From Qipengyuania xiamenensis (GTDB taxonomy: Bacteria > Pseudomonadota > Alphaproteobacteria > Sphingomonadales > Sphingomonadaceae), in the NCBI RefSeq assembly GCF_019711495.1, contig NZ_JAIGNM010000002.1, positions 496,001 to 560,000 on the forward strand: a stretch of DNA of 64,000 bases, written 5' to 3'. The notes beneath the pieces are model-generated. The model searched no databases, had not been told where the DNA came from, and was given only the letters and a program-made list of their open reading frames with translations. This document shows, piece after piece, positions 1 through 7,990 of the stretch. Position 1 is the stretch's first letter. Every line of letters begins with the position of its first letter. Both the position numbers and the translations under genes were made by a program.

Positions 1-1
1 C

Positions 2-643
2 TGCTTTGCCGCCGTCCCGCCCAAGGGTGACGCCAGCCCGCGCATGGCGAACCCGCAGCTGTGGTCTTTGATGGCTACGCTCCAGCCGGACGACCTTGCG
101 CTTTATGGCGGTGCGCGCAGCATCGTCGACTGGCACGCGCGCCACCGTTTCTGTGCGCAATGCGGCGGCGATACCAAGCTCGCCAAGGGCGGCTGGCAGC
201 GAGACTGCACTGCTTGCGGCGCGAGCCATTTCCCGCGCACCGACCCGGTCACGATCATGCTGGTCGAATATGACGGCAAGCTGATGCTGGGCCGCGGTCT
301 CGGCTGGCCGGAAGGCAGCTTCTCTGCCCTCGCGGGCTTCGTCGAACCGGGCGAGAGCATCGAAGAAGGCGTCGCGCGCGAAGTGCTGGAGGAAAGCGGC
401 GTGAAGGTCCGCGACGTGTCCTACATCGCAAGCCAGCCGTGGCCTTTCCCAAGCCAGCTGATGATCGGCTGCCATGCCTATTCAGATGACGATGCGCTGA
501 CCATCGACGAGACCGAGATGGCAGAGATCAACTGGTACACGCGCGACGAGGTGAAGGCGTCGCTGGCGGGCGAGGGGCCGTTCAGGGCGCCGCCAACCCA
601 TGCTATAGCGCATCACCTGATGCATTGGTGGATCCACAAATGA
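2..643 (+). CDS. nudC: NAD(H) diphosphatase, NudC-type NUDIX hydrolase (5' end outside window)
   Basis: Hydrolyses NAD(H) to NMN(H) and AMP; NudC enzymes also remove NAD caps from RNA. The reading frame is open to the left edge, so the N-terminal domain is missing here and 213 residues are visible. Seen in order: a zinc ribbon with two CxxC pairs (CAQC and CTAC, about 18 residues apart), then a full NUDIX box starting GFVEPGESIEEG and continuing through REVLEESGV, then SQPWPFPSQ, which nearly matches the NADH-pyrophosphatase signature SQPWPFPxS; the final serine is a glutamine here. An internal ATG at 44 is not taken as the start, because the codons before it remain open and family members have an extra N-terminal domain. 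The next gene starts 13 bases after the stop. Confidence 0.93.
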   Translation, partial: CFAAVPPKGDASPRMANPQLWSLMATLQPDDLALYGGARSIVDWHARHRFCAQCGGDTKLAKGGWQRDCTACGASHFPRTDPVTIMLVEYDGKLMLGRGLGWPEGSFSALAGFVEPGESIEEGVAREVLEESGVKVRDVSYIASQPWPFPSQLMIGCHAYSDDDALTIDETEMAEINWYTRDEVKASLAGEGPFRAPPTHAIAHHLMHWWIHK

Positions 644-656
644 AAGTGCTTGAGAA

Positions 657-1355
657 ATGAGTGGGCCGCGCAAACTCACGATCGACATCTGGTCCGACGT
701 CATGTGCCCCTGGTGCCTCGTCGGCTGGGGCAACCTGAAGCAGGCGCTGGCACATCTCGACGGCGAACTCGACGCTGATATTCGCTGGCACGCTTTCGAG
801 CTCAATCCCGACATGCCGGAGGAAGGCGAGGAGCGCACCGCGCATATCGCGCGCAAATACGGCCGCACGATCGAGCAGTCGAAACAGGTCCAGGGACAGA
901 TGCGGCAAGCCGCCGAAGCTGCCGGTGTCAGCCTCGACTACGAGGGCGACGCGGAGCCCGCGCCCGATGCGATGATGTGGAACACATTCGCCGCGCACCG
1001 CCTGCTGACCTGGGTGATCGAGGAGCACGGGGCCGAGAAGCAGACCGAGCTCAAGCTCGCGCTGTTCGAAGCTCATTTCAATCAGCGCCGCCGCATCGGC
1101 GAGCGTGAGGTGTTGCTCGATGTGGCCGAAAAGGTCGGCCTCGACCGTTCAGTCGCCGCCGCCGCGCTCGACGATGAGGAACTCGCCCGCAAGACCCGCG
1201 TCGAGGAACGCGCCGCGATGGAGATGAACATCACCGGCGTGCCCGCGATGATCGTCGAAGGTCGCTTCATGATCCCCGGCGCGCAGCCGCCCGAGGCCTA
1301 TGTGAACGCGCTCAGACGCGTGGCGGAGAAGACAGCGGCCGTTGCCGAGGGCTGA
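657..1355 (+). CDS. DsbA-family oxidoreductase, FrnE-like
   Basis: A 232-residue thioredoxin-fold protein of the FrnE/2-hydroxychromene-2-carboxylate isomerase group. The N-terminus has the strand IDIWSDVMCPWC with a CPWC redox motif near residue 19, followed by the helical insertion typical of DsbA folds, and the cis-proline region TGVPAMIVEGRF near the C-terminus. There is no signal peptide, so it probably acts in the cytoplasm as a disulfide oxidoreductase or isomerase. FrnE proteins have been linked to oxidative stress tolerance, but the substrate here is unknown. It follows nudC by 13 bases and may be cotranscribed. Confidence 0.9.
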   Translation: MSGPRKLTIDIWSDVMCPWCLVGWGNLKQALAHLDGELDADIRWHAFELNPDMPEEGEERTAHIARKYGRTIEQSKQVQGQMRQAAEAAGVSLDYEGDAEPAPDAMMWNTFAAHRLLTWVIEEHGAEKQTELKLALFEAHFNQRRRIGEREVLLDVAEKVGLDRSVAAAALDDEELARKTRVEERAAMEMNITGVPAMIVEGRFMIPGAQPPEAYVNALRRVAEKTAAVAEG

Positions 1356-1462
1356 TGTCCCCTCACGACGCTGTTTCTTACCTCCTGAGCTGAATTTGCG
1401 CGGTGCCCGAGCCTGGGGCATGATGGCGTCGCCGTTCGGGCATCATGAGAGGGAGGTTTCGA

Positions 1463-1954
1463 ATGCAAAGGCAGTCGCGTGCATTGATGGGAGGGCTGGC
1501 AATTGCTGGCGTGCTGTTTTCACCCGCCTTGCGAGCCCAGGAAGCTTCGTCGTTACCCCAACCGCTGCAAGACAAGATCGCTGTCGCCAAAGAGGCTTGT
1601 GCCGATTTTGACGGCGGGGAATTCGCGCTCGAGTGGGGAGCGATTGAAAGGGTGGACCTTGATGGCGATCTGGTCGCCGACTGGGTCCTGAACGAAAGCG
1701 GCTTTGCGTGCTCCACTGCTGCATCGCTCTACGGTGGGACGGGCGGAAGCATGTCCCATTTCCTGGTCGACGGGCAGGTCAGTTCGTTACTCAACCAAGG
1801 CTGGGAAGTCGTGAGCCACGGGCGCTACCGAGTGGTCCTTGCCAAAGTACACGGATCGCAATGTGACGGGATCAACCCCACGCCGTGCGTGACCTCAAGC
1901 GTTTGGGACGGAGAAGCCAAGGAGTGGCGTTCGGCATCGGCGGATTGGGAGTGA
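1463..1954 (+). CDS. exported protein of unknown function with a DLDGD motif
   Basis: 163 residues with an N-terminal signal peptide ending in LRAQ, so exported. The start at 1463 is preferred over the in-frame ATG at 1445 because GGGAGG lies just upstream at 1451-1456. The mature part contains VDLDGDLVADWV, then a cysteine and a GGTGGS segment, and two more cysteines near the end (HGSQCDG and TPC). DLDGD followed by alternating hydrophobics resembles FG-GAP/VCBS-like calcium loops. The same order of motifs recurs in the lipoprotein at 7991-8569. No function can be assigned. Confidence 0.8.
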   Translation: MQRQSRALMGGLAIAGVLFSPALRAQEASSLPQPLQDKIAVAKEACADFDGGEFALEWGAIERVDLDGDLVADWVLNESGFACSTAASLYGGTGGSMSHFLVDGQVSSLLNQGWEVVSHGRYRVVLAKVHGSQCDGINPTPCVTSSVWDGEAKEWRSASADWE

Positions 1955-2071
1955 CCCCTCCATCAAGACTGCCTTGCTGAGGCCTTTCCGCGGCGGGCCG
2001 GCGCCAAATTTGCAAGATCGAGGTTCTCCTGCTCTTGTGCCTGCTGCCTTCGAGCATGCAGGGGAACCAGG

Positions 2072-3004
2072 ATGAAGCATTTCGCAATTGGAGCCGTACT
2101 CGCTCTTTCTCTGGCCGGGTGTTCTCCCGAGACACCCCAGGCGGATAGCCCCAGGGAGAACGTGCTCGAGCTCGAGGTACAGGGACTTTCGTTTGTCGGT
2201 CCCGACACGGTCAAGTCCGGCTGGACCACAATTCGTGTCATCAACAATGGCGGGATGACGCACCACGCACTCGTTTATCGGCTGCCCGACGGGATCACTG
2301 CCGAGATGGTGGACGAACAGGTCGTCGTTCCTATCCAGCAAAGCCTGACAGCGGCAATTGCCGGAGACACGGAGAAGGCGGCCGAAATCGCGGCGACCAT
2401 GCCAGCGTGGGTTGGCGACCTCACCTGGCTTGGCGGACCGGGCATGATGTCCGATGGTGTCACCGGCGAAGCGACGATGTACCTGGAACCGGGCAACTAC
2501 ATCGTCGAATGCTACGTCAAGACGAACGGCGTCCAACATAATTACAATCCCGAGCCTGGCGAGTTCGGCATGGTATTCCCGCTGACGGTAGTCGCCGAAG
2601 ACGGCGGAATGCCCGAACCAGATGCGAATGTGACGCTGACGCTCTCGAATAGTGGCTACGAGATTTCAGAGGGTGGTTTCGTCCCCGGCGAAAACTCGGT
2701 GCGGGTGAACTTTGCAGAGCAGCAACTCTACAACAATTTCGTCGGCCACGATGCCCATGTCTTCCGCATCGATGAAGGCACCGATGTCGATGCGGCGGCA
2801 AGATGGCCCGACTTCTTTCCTGTCGATGGCCAGCAGACGCCAGCACCCGCGAGCTTCGTAGGAGGAATTCACGACATGCCGGAGGGCGCCACCGGTTATT
2901 TCAGACTTACGCTGGAGCCGGGCGACTACGGGATCACGGCAGAAATCCCGGATGCGCAGAAACGCGGTTTCTTCCAGCGGTTCTCCGTTGCGGCTGCCGA
3001 GTAA
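2072..3004 (+). CDS. lipoprotein with two cupredoxin-like beta domains
   Basis: 310 residues. The lipoprotein signal ends in the lipobox LAGC with Cys17, so the protein is membrane-anchored in the cell envelope. A sequence close to GGGGAACCAGG precedes the ATG. Two similar halves follow: the first (about 32-175) runs from VQGLSFVGPDTVKSGWTT to YLEPGNYIVECYV, and the second (about 186-308) from TLTLSNSGYEISEGGF to LEPGDYGITAEI. The LEPG-Y turn before the last strand is repeated and is typical of cupredoxin-like sandwiches. The first half has H64, H65, C147, H156 and M167, which could form a type-1 copper site, but the Cys-to-His spacing is longer than usual. The second half lacks the cysteine. 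Copper binding is inferred, not shown. Confidence 0.8.
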   Translation: MKHFAIGAVLALSLAGCSPETPQADSPRENVLELEVQGLSFVGPDTVKSGWTTIRVINNGGMTHHALVYRLPDGITAEMVDEQVVVPIQQSLTAAIAGDTEKAAEIAATMPAWVGDLTWLGGPGMMSDGVTGEATMYLEPGNYIVECYVKTNGVQHNYNPEPGEFGMVFPLTVVAEDGGMPEPDANVTLTLSNSGYEISEGGFVPGENSVRVNFAEQQLYNNFVGHDAHVFRIDEGTDVDAAARWPDFFPVDGQQTPAPASFVGGIHDMPEGATGYFRLTLEPGDYGITAEIPDAQKRGFFQRFSVAAAE

Positions 3005-3033
3005 GTAAGCTGACCGTCTAGCCCCGAAAAACA

Positions 3034-3065
3034 AACGCCCCACCGGCATGAACCGGCGGGGCGTT
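3034..3065. terminator. bidirectional terminator hairpin between convergent genes
   Basis: Inverted repeat: the 13-base arms 3034-3046 and 3053-3065 match with one mismatch around a 6-base loop. The left flank carries an A-rich run (CGAAAAACAAAC), which gives a U-rich tail for transcripts coming from the right. It lies between the lipoprotein gene (stop 3004) and the minus-strand gene ending at 3091, so it can serve both. Confidence 0.75.
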
Positions 3066-3090
3066 GCTCGCTGTGAATTGGTAAGTGCGC

Positions 3091-3336
3091 TTAGCTTGAG
3101 CGATTGTCCTGCATTGCCTGGCGCGTCTTGGGACCCTTCATCGCGTCCTGCGCTGGGTTGTCCGAACCCACTTCGGGCTCGCGATTGTCGGGATCGAAGG
3201 CGCGGTTCAGTTCACCGCGCGAGCCGACCTGACGGTTCACTTCGCCACCCGACGAGCTTTGCTGCGAGGGCGTGTCGTATTCGGTGAGTTCGTCGATAAG
3301 TTCGTTATCGGGGTGCATGGACTGGCGTTCGGGCAT
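3091..3336 (-). CDS. small hydrophilic protein of unknown function
   Basis: 81 residues, strongly polar and probably disordered, with many Asp, Glu, Asn, Gln and Ser. There is no signal peptide, membrane segment or cysteine. A good ribosome site (AAAGGAG, about 8 bases upstream) precedes the ATG at 3336, which supports it as a real gene. The gene stands alone on the minus strand, and the bidirectional hairpin at 3034-3065 lies just beyond its stop. I recognise no family. Confidence 0.7.
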   Translation of the reverse strand: MPERQSMHPDNELIDELTEYDTPSQQSSSGGEVNRQVGSRGELNRAFDPDNREPEVGSDNPAQDAMKGPKTRQAMQDNRSS

Positions 3337-3422
3337 GAAAATATCTCCTTTGCCCTATCAACGGCGAAATAGCTGATAACGATCCGCAATTCGTCGCGTG
3401 TGAGGCCCGTCCGGGCCAGCGC

Positions 3423-3803
3423 CTAATAGCGGTGGCAGATCACCAGCACGCGCATGATCCCGGGCTCGTTGCTGAATACGTCTGTCGCGCGACCGGTCTC
3501 GACGTCTTTGAGCACGGCCTTCACGCGCTTGGGTATCTTCCATGCAGGAACCCAGCGGTTCTTCTTGATGTCCGCACCAAGCGCCTCGCCCACATCCCGT
3601 GCATCGCCGCAATCACGGATGGCGCGGGTTTCCTCGCGGAACCGTTCGCGCGAAATCTCGGAGCTTTCGACCGACAGCTGCACGAGGTGGTAGTGAGGTC
3701 CGGAGCCGGACCCGGTCTGCGCGAACACGATGCCGGGCGCGGCCATGGCGAAGCTCGCCGCCAACAGCGCCGTTGCTTTGATCGGACTCTTCACCCTCGG
3801 CAT
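3423..3803 (-). CDS. exported protein resembling the C-terminal domain of alphaproteobacterial SurA
   Basis: 126 residues with a signal peptide (cleavage likely after IVFAQ). AGGAGAGACAGC directly precedes the ATG. The mature part contains DCGDARDVGEALGAD, then a WVPAWKIPKRV segment and the closing MRVLVICHRY. This order (DC..A near the start, a proline-rich middle and a final xxRVLVxCxR strand) resembles, from memory, the tail of sphingomonad SurA-type chaperones, where a degenerate parvulin-like domain ends the protein. No upstream chaperone domain is present and the gene is intact, so it is either a stand-alone domain or a distant relative. Periplasmic location is inferred from the signal peptide. 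Confidence 0.6.
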   Translation of the reverse strand: MPRVKSPIKATALLAASFAMAAPGIVFAQTGSGSGPHYHLVQLSVESSEISRERFREETRAIRDCGDARDVGEALGADIKKNRWVPAWKIPKRVKAVLKDVETGRATDVFSNEPGIMRVLVICHRY

Positions 3804-3921
3804 GCTGTCTCTCCTGCCGCGAGGCCCCGGAGGCCTCGGGACGGTCAGCGGCCCTTGTGTCGTAATCTACACGAATGGCGGGAATGCGCCAATCAGCGAC
3901 CCTGCTACCGGGCGCACCGGA

Positions 3922-4311
3922 TCAAATGAGGCCGAGACGCTCCAGCTTTCCGGCCAGCTTGCCCGGCAATACGTCGCCTATATCCTCGCCCTCTTCGAGA
4001 TCGCGCGGTGGCTCTCCCTTGAGGTAGCGCCAGCCCTGATGGGCGCGCTTGGGGCGGGGGTGGACGCGGATCAGTTCGGGCTTGAGGTCGATCGACCAGC
4101 GCCCCGTCGAAGTCTCGCTGAAGCCGAGGATCTCGCTGCGCGCCACGATGCTGTGCTGGTGGATCCAGTAGAGAGAGCCGCCGATGCACTGTTCCCATTT
4201 GGTCGGGCGATAGCGCGTCGTGAGATTGGGGCTGCGCCGCTGTGCGTACCAGCTCTCGATATCGGCAAAGCTCTGCGCGCCGAAGGCGATCTTGGTCAGG
4301 TGAAGCGGCAT
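3922..4311 (-). CDS. DUF1489 family protein
   Basis: 129 residues from the ATG at 4311. An in-frame upstream ATG at 4347 would add 12 residues that do not resemble the family. It begins MPLHLTKIAFGAQS and contains GGSLYWIHQHSIVARSEIL and the strongly conserved HPRPKRAHQGWRYL. This pattern is characteristic of DUF1489, a family of about 140 residues seen mainly in Alphaproteobacteria and of unknown function. No signal peptide is visible. It lies 41 bases downstream of mgtE on the same strand and may be cotranscribed with it. Confidence 0.85.
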   Translation of the reverse strand: MPLHLTKIAFGAQSFADIESWYAQRRSPNLTTRYRPTKWEQCIGGSLYWIHQHSIVARSEILGFSETSTGRWSIDLKPELIRVHPRPKRAHQGWRYLKGEPPRDLEEGEDIGDVLPGKLAGKLERLGLI

Positions 4312-4352
4312 GGGCTTATACTCTAGGCAGTTGGTCGGGGTCCTCAACCCCT

Positions 4353-5798
4353 TCAGACGACCCGCATCGCCACGGCGAGGCCGAGGAAGGCAAAGAAGCC
4401 CATCGAATCGGTAATCATGGTCACGAAGACGCTGGAGGCCACGGCAGGGTCCTGGTCGAGGCGATCGAAGGCAACCGGCACGAGTACGCCCGCAAGACCC
4501 GCGGTGACCACGTTGATCACCATGGCCAGCGCGATGACGAGGCCGAGAAGCGGCGTGAAGATCGCTGCGGTTGCCGCGCCGATCAGCACCGCGATGGTGA
4601 GACCGTTGAGGAACGCTACGCGCAGTTCCTTGGTCAGGATGCGCCGCGTGTTGCTGCTGGTGAGCTGGTTCATTGCGATAGCGCGCACGGTAACCGCCAT
4701 GGTCTGCGTCCCTGCATTGCCGCCGATGCTGGCGACGATCGGCATCAGCACGGCGAGCGCGACCAGCTTCTCGATAGCCGAACCGAACAGCGCGATGATG
4801 AGCGATGCGACAAGCGCGGTGCCGAGGTTCGCCACCAGCCAGCGCACCCGGCTGGAATAGGCTTCGCGGATCGGCTCGTTGATGTCGCCTTCGCCGGCAC
4901 CGCTCATCAGCAGGGCGTCCTCGCCCGCTTCTTCGGCGATGATGTGGACGATGTCGTCGACCGTCATCTGGCCGACGAGGCGGCCATCGGGATCGATCAC
5001 GGCGGCGCTGATCAGGCCGTATTTCTGGAACATCAGCGCGACTTCTTCCTGGTCGAGCTCTGCCGGGATCAGCGTCTGGTCACGCTTCATCACGTCGCCC
5101 AGCGCCACATCGCGCGGCGTGCGCAGGATCCACGAAAGGTTGCACGTGCCGACCGGGTGCATGCGCTGGTCGATCACAAAGACCTCGAAGAAGTCGCCCG
5201 GAAGGTCGCGCTCCTCACGCAGGAAGTCGATAAGGTCGCCGACCGTGATGTGTTCGGGCACCGCAACGAACTCGCGGCTCATCAGGCGCCCGGCGGTCTC
5301 TTCCGGATAGGCGAGGGCGGTCTCGATCGCGGTGCGGTCTTCGGGATCGAGTTCGGCGAGGATGGCCTTCTGGTCGTCCTCGTCCAGATCCTCGATCAGC
5401 TGGACGGCGTCATCGGTCTCGAGCTGCTCGGCAATCTGCGCCACCGCGTCAGCGGGCAGCGCCTCCATCATCTCCTCGCGCACGTAGTCGTTGAGCTCGG
5501 CAACGACTTCGCTGGTCATCAGGTCGGTGATGGCCGTGGCAAGCTGGTGGCGCTCGTCCTTCTCGAACAGTTCGAGAAGGTCGGCGACGTCGGCGGGGTG
5601 GAGCGGCTCGACAAGGTCGTAGACCTCGCCGGTATCGCCTGCTTCGAGGGCATCCTCGACCGAGCGGACGAACTCGCGCTTGAGCGTGTTCTCCTCGTCC
5701 ATGCGCTCGTCGTCGATGCGGTCGTCCGGGCGGCCGCCTTCGTCAGGCGCATCCGCCAGCATCACATCGTCTTCGAGGGGGCGATCGTCCTGCGCCAT
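4353..5798 (-). CDS. mgtE: magnesium channel/transporter MgtE
   Basis: 481 residues. Imports Mg2+ across the inner membrane, gated by cytoplasmic Mg2+ sensing. Seen in order: an acidic N-terminus; the helical MgtE_N domain (about 40-165) containing LHPADVADLLELF; two CBS domains (about 170-310) with ITVGDLIDFLREE and LVGQMTVDDIVHIIAEE; and five C-terminal membrane helices (about 330-480). The latter carry GGNAGTQTMAVTVRAIA and ITDSMGFFAFLGLA, the latter with the pore aspartate. The length fits the family. A DUF1489 gene follows closely on the same strand. I see no M-box-like leader in the 118 bases upstream. Confidence 0.95.
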   Translation of the reverse strand: MAQDDRPLEDDVMLADAPDEGGRPDDRIDDERMDEENTLKREFVRSVEDALEAGDTGEVYDLVEPLHPADVADLLELFEKDERHQLATAITDLMTSEVVAELNDYVREEMMEALPADAVAQIAEQLETDDAVQLIEDLDEDDQKAILAELDPEDRTAIETALAYPEETAGRLMSREFVAVPEHITVGDLIDFLREERDLPGDFFEVFVIDQRMHPVGTCNLSWILRTPRDVALGDVMKRDQTLIPAELDQEEVALMFQKYGLISAAVIDPDGRLVGQMTVDDIVHIIAEEAGEDALLMSGAGEGDINEPIREAYSSRVRWLVANLGTALVASLIIALFGSAIEKLVALAVLMPIVASIGGNAGTQTMAVTVRAIAMNQLTSSNTRRILTKELRVAFLNGLTIAVLIGAATAAIFTPLLGLVIALAMVINVVTAGLAGVLVPVAFDRLDQDPAVASSVFVTMITDSMGFFAFLGLAVAMRVV

Positions 5799-5916
5799 GG
5801 CGCGAAAGCTCTAGGCAGTAAGGCACATAAAGCAAGCGGATGGTGGCAGTGAGGTGGTGACACTGCGGCCACAATCCCTATGTAGGCGCCAATCGAATTA
5901 CAGGAGAATCCTCACA

Positions 5917-6378
5917 ATGGCCGACAAACTGACCTTCACGCTCGACACCGGCGATGGCGACAACAAGGACGTGGTGATCAAGCTGCGTCCCGATCTCGCA
6001 CCGGGCCATGTCGAGCGTATCACCACGCTGGCGGGTGAGGGCTTCTACGATGGCGTGGTCTTCCACCGCGTAATCCCCGGCTTCATGGCGCAGGGCGGCG
6101 ATCCGACCGGTACCGGCATGGGCGGCAGCGACAAGCCCGACCTCAAGGCCGAATTCAACAGCGAACCGCACACCCGCGGCACCTGCTCGATGGCCCGCAC
6201 CCAGGTGCCCGACAGCGCCAACAGCCAGTTCTTCATCTGCTTCGACGACGCGGAATTCCTCGACGGCCAGTACACCGTCTGGGGCCAGGTCGAGAGCGGC
6301 ATGGAACACATCGACGCGCTGCCCAAGGGCGAGCCGCCGGCAAACCCGGGCAAGATCGTGAAGGCGACTGTTTCGTAA
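5917..6378 (+). CDS. cyclophilin-type peptidyl-prolyl cis-trans isomerase
   Basis: 153 residues. Catalyses proline isomerisation in protein folding; without a signal peptide it is probably cytoplasmic. The start at 5917 has CAGGAGAA a few bases upstream, whereas the longer frame from 5854 has no such site. Active-site motifs are present: FHRVIPGFMAQGGDPTGTG, then SQFFICFDD and YTVWGQV with the tryptophan of the cyclosporin pocket. Length and motifs fit bacterial single-domain PpiB-type cyclophilins. It is transcribed divergently from mgtE. Confidence 0.93.
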   Translation: MADKLTFTLDTGDGDNKDVVIKLRPDLAPGHVERITTLAGEGFYDGVVFHRVIPGFMAQGGDPTGTGMGGSDKPDLKAEFNSEPHTRGTCSMARTQVPDSANSQFFICFDDAEFLDGQYTVWGQVESGMEHIDALPKGEPPANPGKIVKATVS

Positions 6379-6437
6379 AGTGCGAATTGCGTTATTCGCA
6401 TTGGAACTGCCAATAATTACCCGCTAGGGGTAATGGC

Positions 6438-6513
6438 GAAGAGGGAAGTGGTGACTCGATCCCTTGTGGAAGGGGACCGAACTTGCTGTCCGGCTACTCC
6501 GACTTCCCTCTTC
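6438..6513 (+). ncRNA. possible structured RNA: 12-bp closing stem with inner hairpin
   Basis: In the 268-base gap between the cyclophilin and miaB, a perfect 12-base inverted repeat (6438-6449 with 6502-6513) encloses 52 bases. Inside, 6461-6465 pairs with 6470-6474 around a GTGG loop, and shorter pairings such as 6474-6477 with 6488-6491 compete. The 3' flank is pyrimidine-rich (TGCTCTCTTTG). This could be a small RNA, a long terminator for the cyclophilin gene, or part of the miaB leader. The rest of the gap is AT-rich from 6555 to 6590 and shows no open frame. The strand is assumed from the flanking genes. Confidence 0.4.
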
Positions 6514-6646
6514 TGCTCTCTTTGTGCCAGCGATTTGCTATGAGTCACAAGGGGGATAACTGTAAAAAACCTGAAAAAAACTTGTTGACGACCTCATGCG
6601 TTGGCGAGGCAGGTGACCGGACCTACAACATCTAGCGATTGCGGCG

Positions 6647-7990
6647 ATGAAACCGACCAATTCCCCCAAGACCTACAGGGTCAAGAGCTTCGGCTGCCAG
6701 ATGAACGTCTATGACGGCGAGCGCATGGCCGAGATGCTGGGCGAGCAGGGCATCGTGCCCGCGCCCGAAGGCGAGGAAGCCGACCTCGTCGTGCTCAACA
6801 CCTGCCACATCCGCGAGAAGGCGGCGGAGAAGGTCTATTCGGACATCGGCCGCCTGACCAAGGCTGGCCGCGAGGCAGGCAAGGAGCCGCTGATTGCGGT
6901 CGCGGGCTGCGTCGCGCAGGCCGAGGGCGAGGAGATCATGAAGCGCTCCCCGGCGGTCAGCATGGTCGTCGGCCCGCAGGCTTATCACCGCCTGCCCGAA
7001 ATGCTCGACCGGGCAGTGAAGGGCGAGCGGGCGACCGACACCGACATGCCGGCAATCGCCAAGTTTGCAGCATTGCCCGAGCGCCGCCGCACCAATCCGG
7101 CGAGCTTTCTCACCGTGCAGGAAGGCTGCGACAAGTTCTGCACCTATTGCGTGGTGCCCTATACGCGCGGTGCGGAAATCAGCCGTCCCTATGCGGATCT
7201 TGTGACCGAAGCGCGGAAGCTGGTCGATGCGGGCGCGAAGGAAATCACACTGCTCGGCCAGAACGTCAGCGCATGGTCGGGCGAGGACGAGAAGGGCCAT
7301 CAGGTAGGCCTTGCTGGCCTGATCCGAGACCTTGCCAAGGTCGATGGCCTCGCGCGCATCCGCTACACCACCAGCCACCCCGCCGACATGGACGACGCCC
7401 TGATCGCCGCGCATGGTGAGATCGATAAGCTGATGCCCTTCCTCCACTTGCCGGTGCAAGCGGGCAGCGACCGTGTCCTGAAGGCCATGAACCGCAGCCA
7501 CACGGCGGAAAGCTATCTCAAGCTGCTCGACCGCTTCCGCGCCGCGCGGCCGGACCTTGCGCTGTCGGGCGACTTCATCGTCGGCTTCCCCGGCGAAACC
7601 GATGCAGAGTTCGAGGAAACCCTCGCGCTGGTGGACGAGGTCCAATACGCGCAGGCCTTCAGCTTCAAGTACTCGCCGCGTCCCGGAACCCCCGCCGCGA
7701 CGATGGAAGGGCAGGTGGCCAAGGAGGTTATGGACGAGCGCCTCCAGCGCCTCCAGGCCGCGCTCAACCGCGACCAGCTGGCTTTCAACGAGGCGAGTGT
7801 GGGAAGAACTTGCGAAGTCCTCGTCGAGCGCAAGGGCAAGCATGCGGGCCAATGGCTCGGCAAGTCGCCATGGCTCCAGAGCGTCTGGTTCGAAGGCGAT
7901 GCCGCGATCGGCGACCTCGTGCAGGCCGAACTTGTCGAGGCGGGTCCGAACTCGCTCGCGGGCAAGCTCCGCGAGGCTGTCGCGGCCTGA
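6647..7990 (+). CDS. miaB: tRNA-2-methylthio-N6-dimethylallyladenosine synthase MiaB
   Basis: 447 residues. A radical SAM enzyme that adds the methylthio group at position 2 of i6A37 in tRNAs reading UNN codons. Seen in order: the N-terminal UPF0004 domain with three cluster cysteines ([26 protein letters not shown]); the radical SAM domain with CDKFCTYC (about residue 160) and [10 protein letters not shown]; and a C-terminal TRAM domain ending near [12 protein letters not shown]. Length is typical. It heads the run miaB-phoH-ybeY-corC that is common in Alphaproteobacteria. A minus-strand lipoprotein gene is wedged between miaB and phoH; its stop abuts the miaB stop. Confidence 0.97.
   Translation: MKPTNSPKTYRVKSFGCQMNVYDGERMAEMLGEQGIVPAPEGEEADLVVLNTCHIREKAAEKVYSDIGRLTKAGREAGKEPLIAVAGCVAQAEGEEIMKRSPAVSMVVGPQAYHRLPEMLDRAVKGERATDTDMPAIAKFAALPERRRTNPASFLTVQEGCDKFCTYCVVPYTRGAEISRPYADLVTEARKLVDAGAKEITLLGQNVSAWSGEDEKGHQVGLAGLIRDLAKVDGLARIRYTTSHPADMDDALIAAHGEIDKLMPFLHLPVQAGSDRVLKAMNRSHTAESYLKLLDRFRAARPDLALSGDFIVGFPGETDAEFEETLALVDEVQYAQAFSFKYSPRPGTPAATMEGQVAKEVMDERLQRLQAALNRDQLAFNEASVGRTCEVLVERKGKHAGQWLGKSPWLQSVWFEGDAAIGDLVQAELVEAGPNSLAGKLREAVAA

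Noticed and set aside
4242..5852. 536-codon open frame on the plus strand opposite mgtE
   Set aside because: MgtE motifs are complete on the minus strand; the antisense product has a biased Arg/Asp/His composition.
6438..6513. tRNA-like length (76 bases) of the hairpin element
   Set aside because: The closing stem is 12 bp and there is no T-loop GTTCRA or anticodon-arm pattern.
6550..6600. Possible replication origin: GGGGGATAACTG near an AT-rich run
   Set aside because: Only a single weak resemblance to a DnaA box, no cluster of boxes and no typical origin neighbours.
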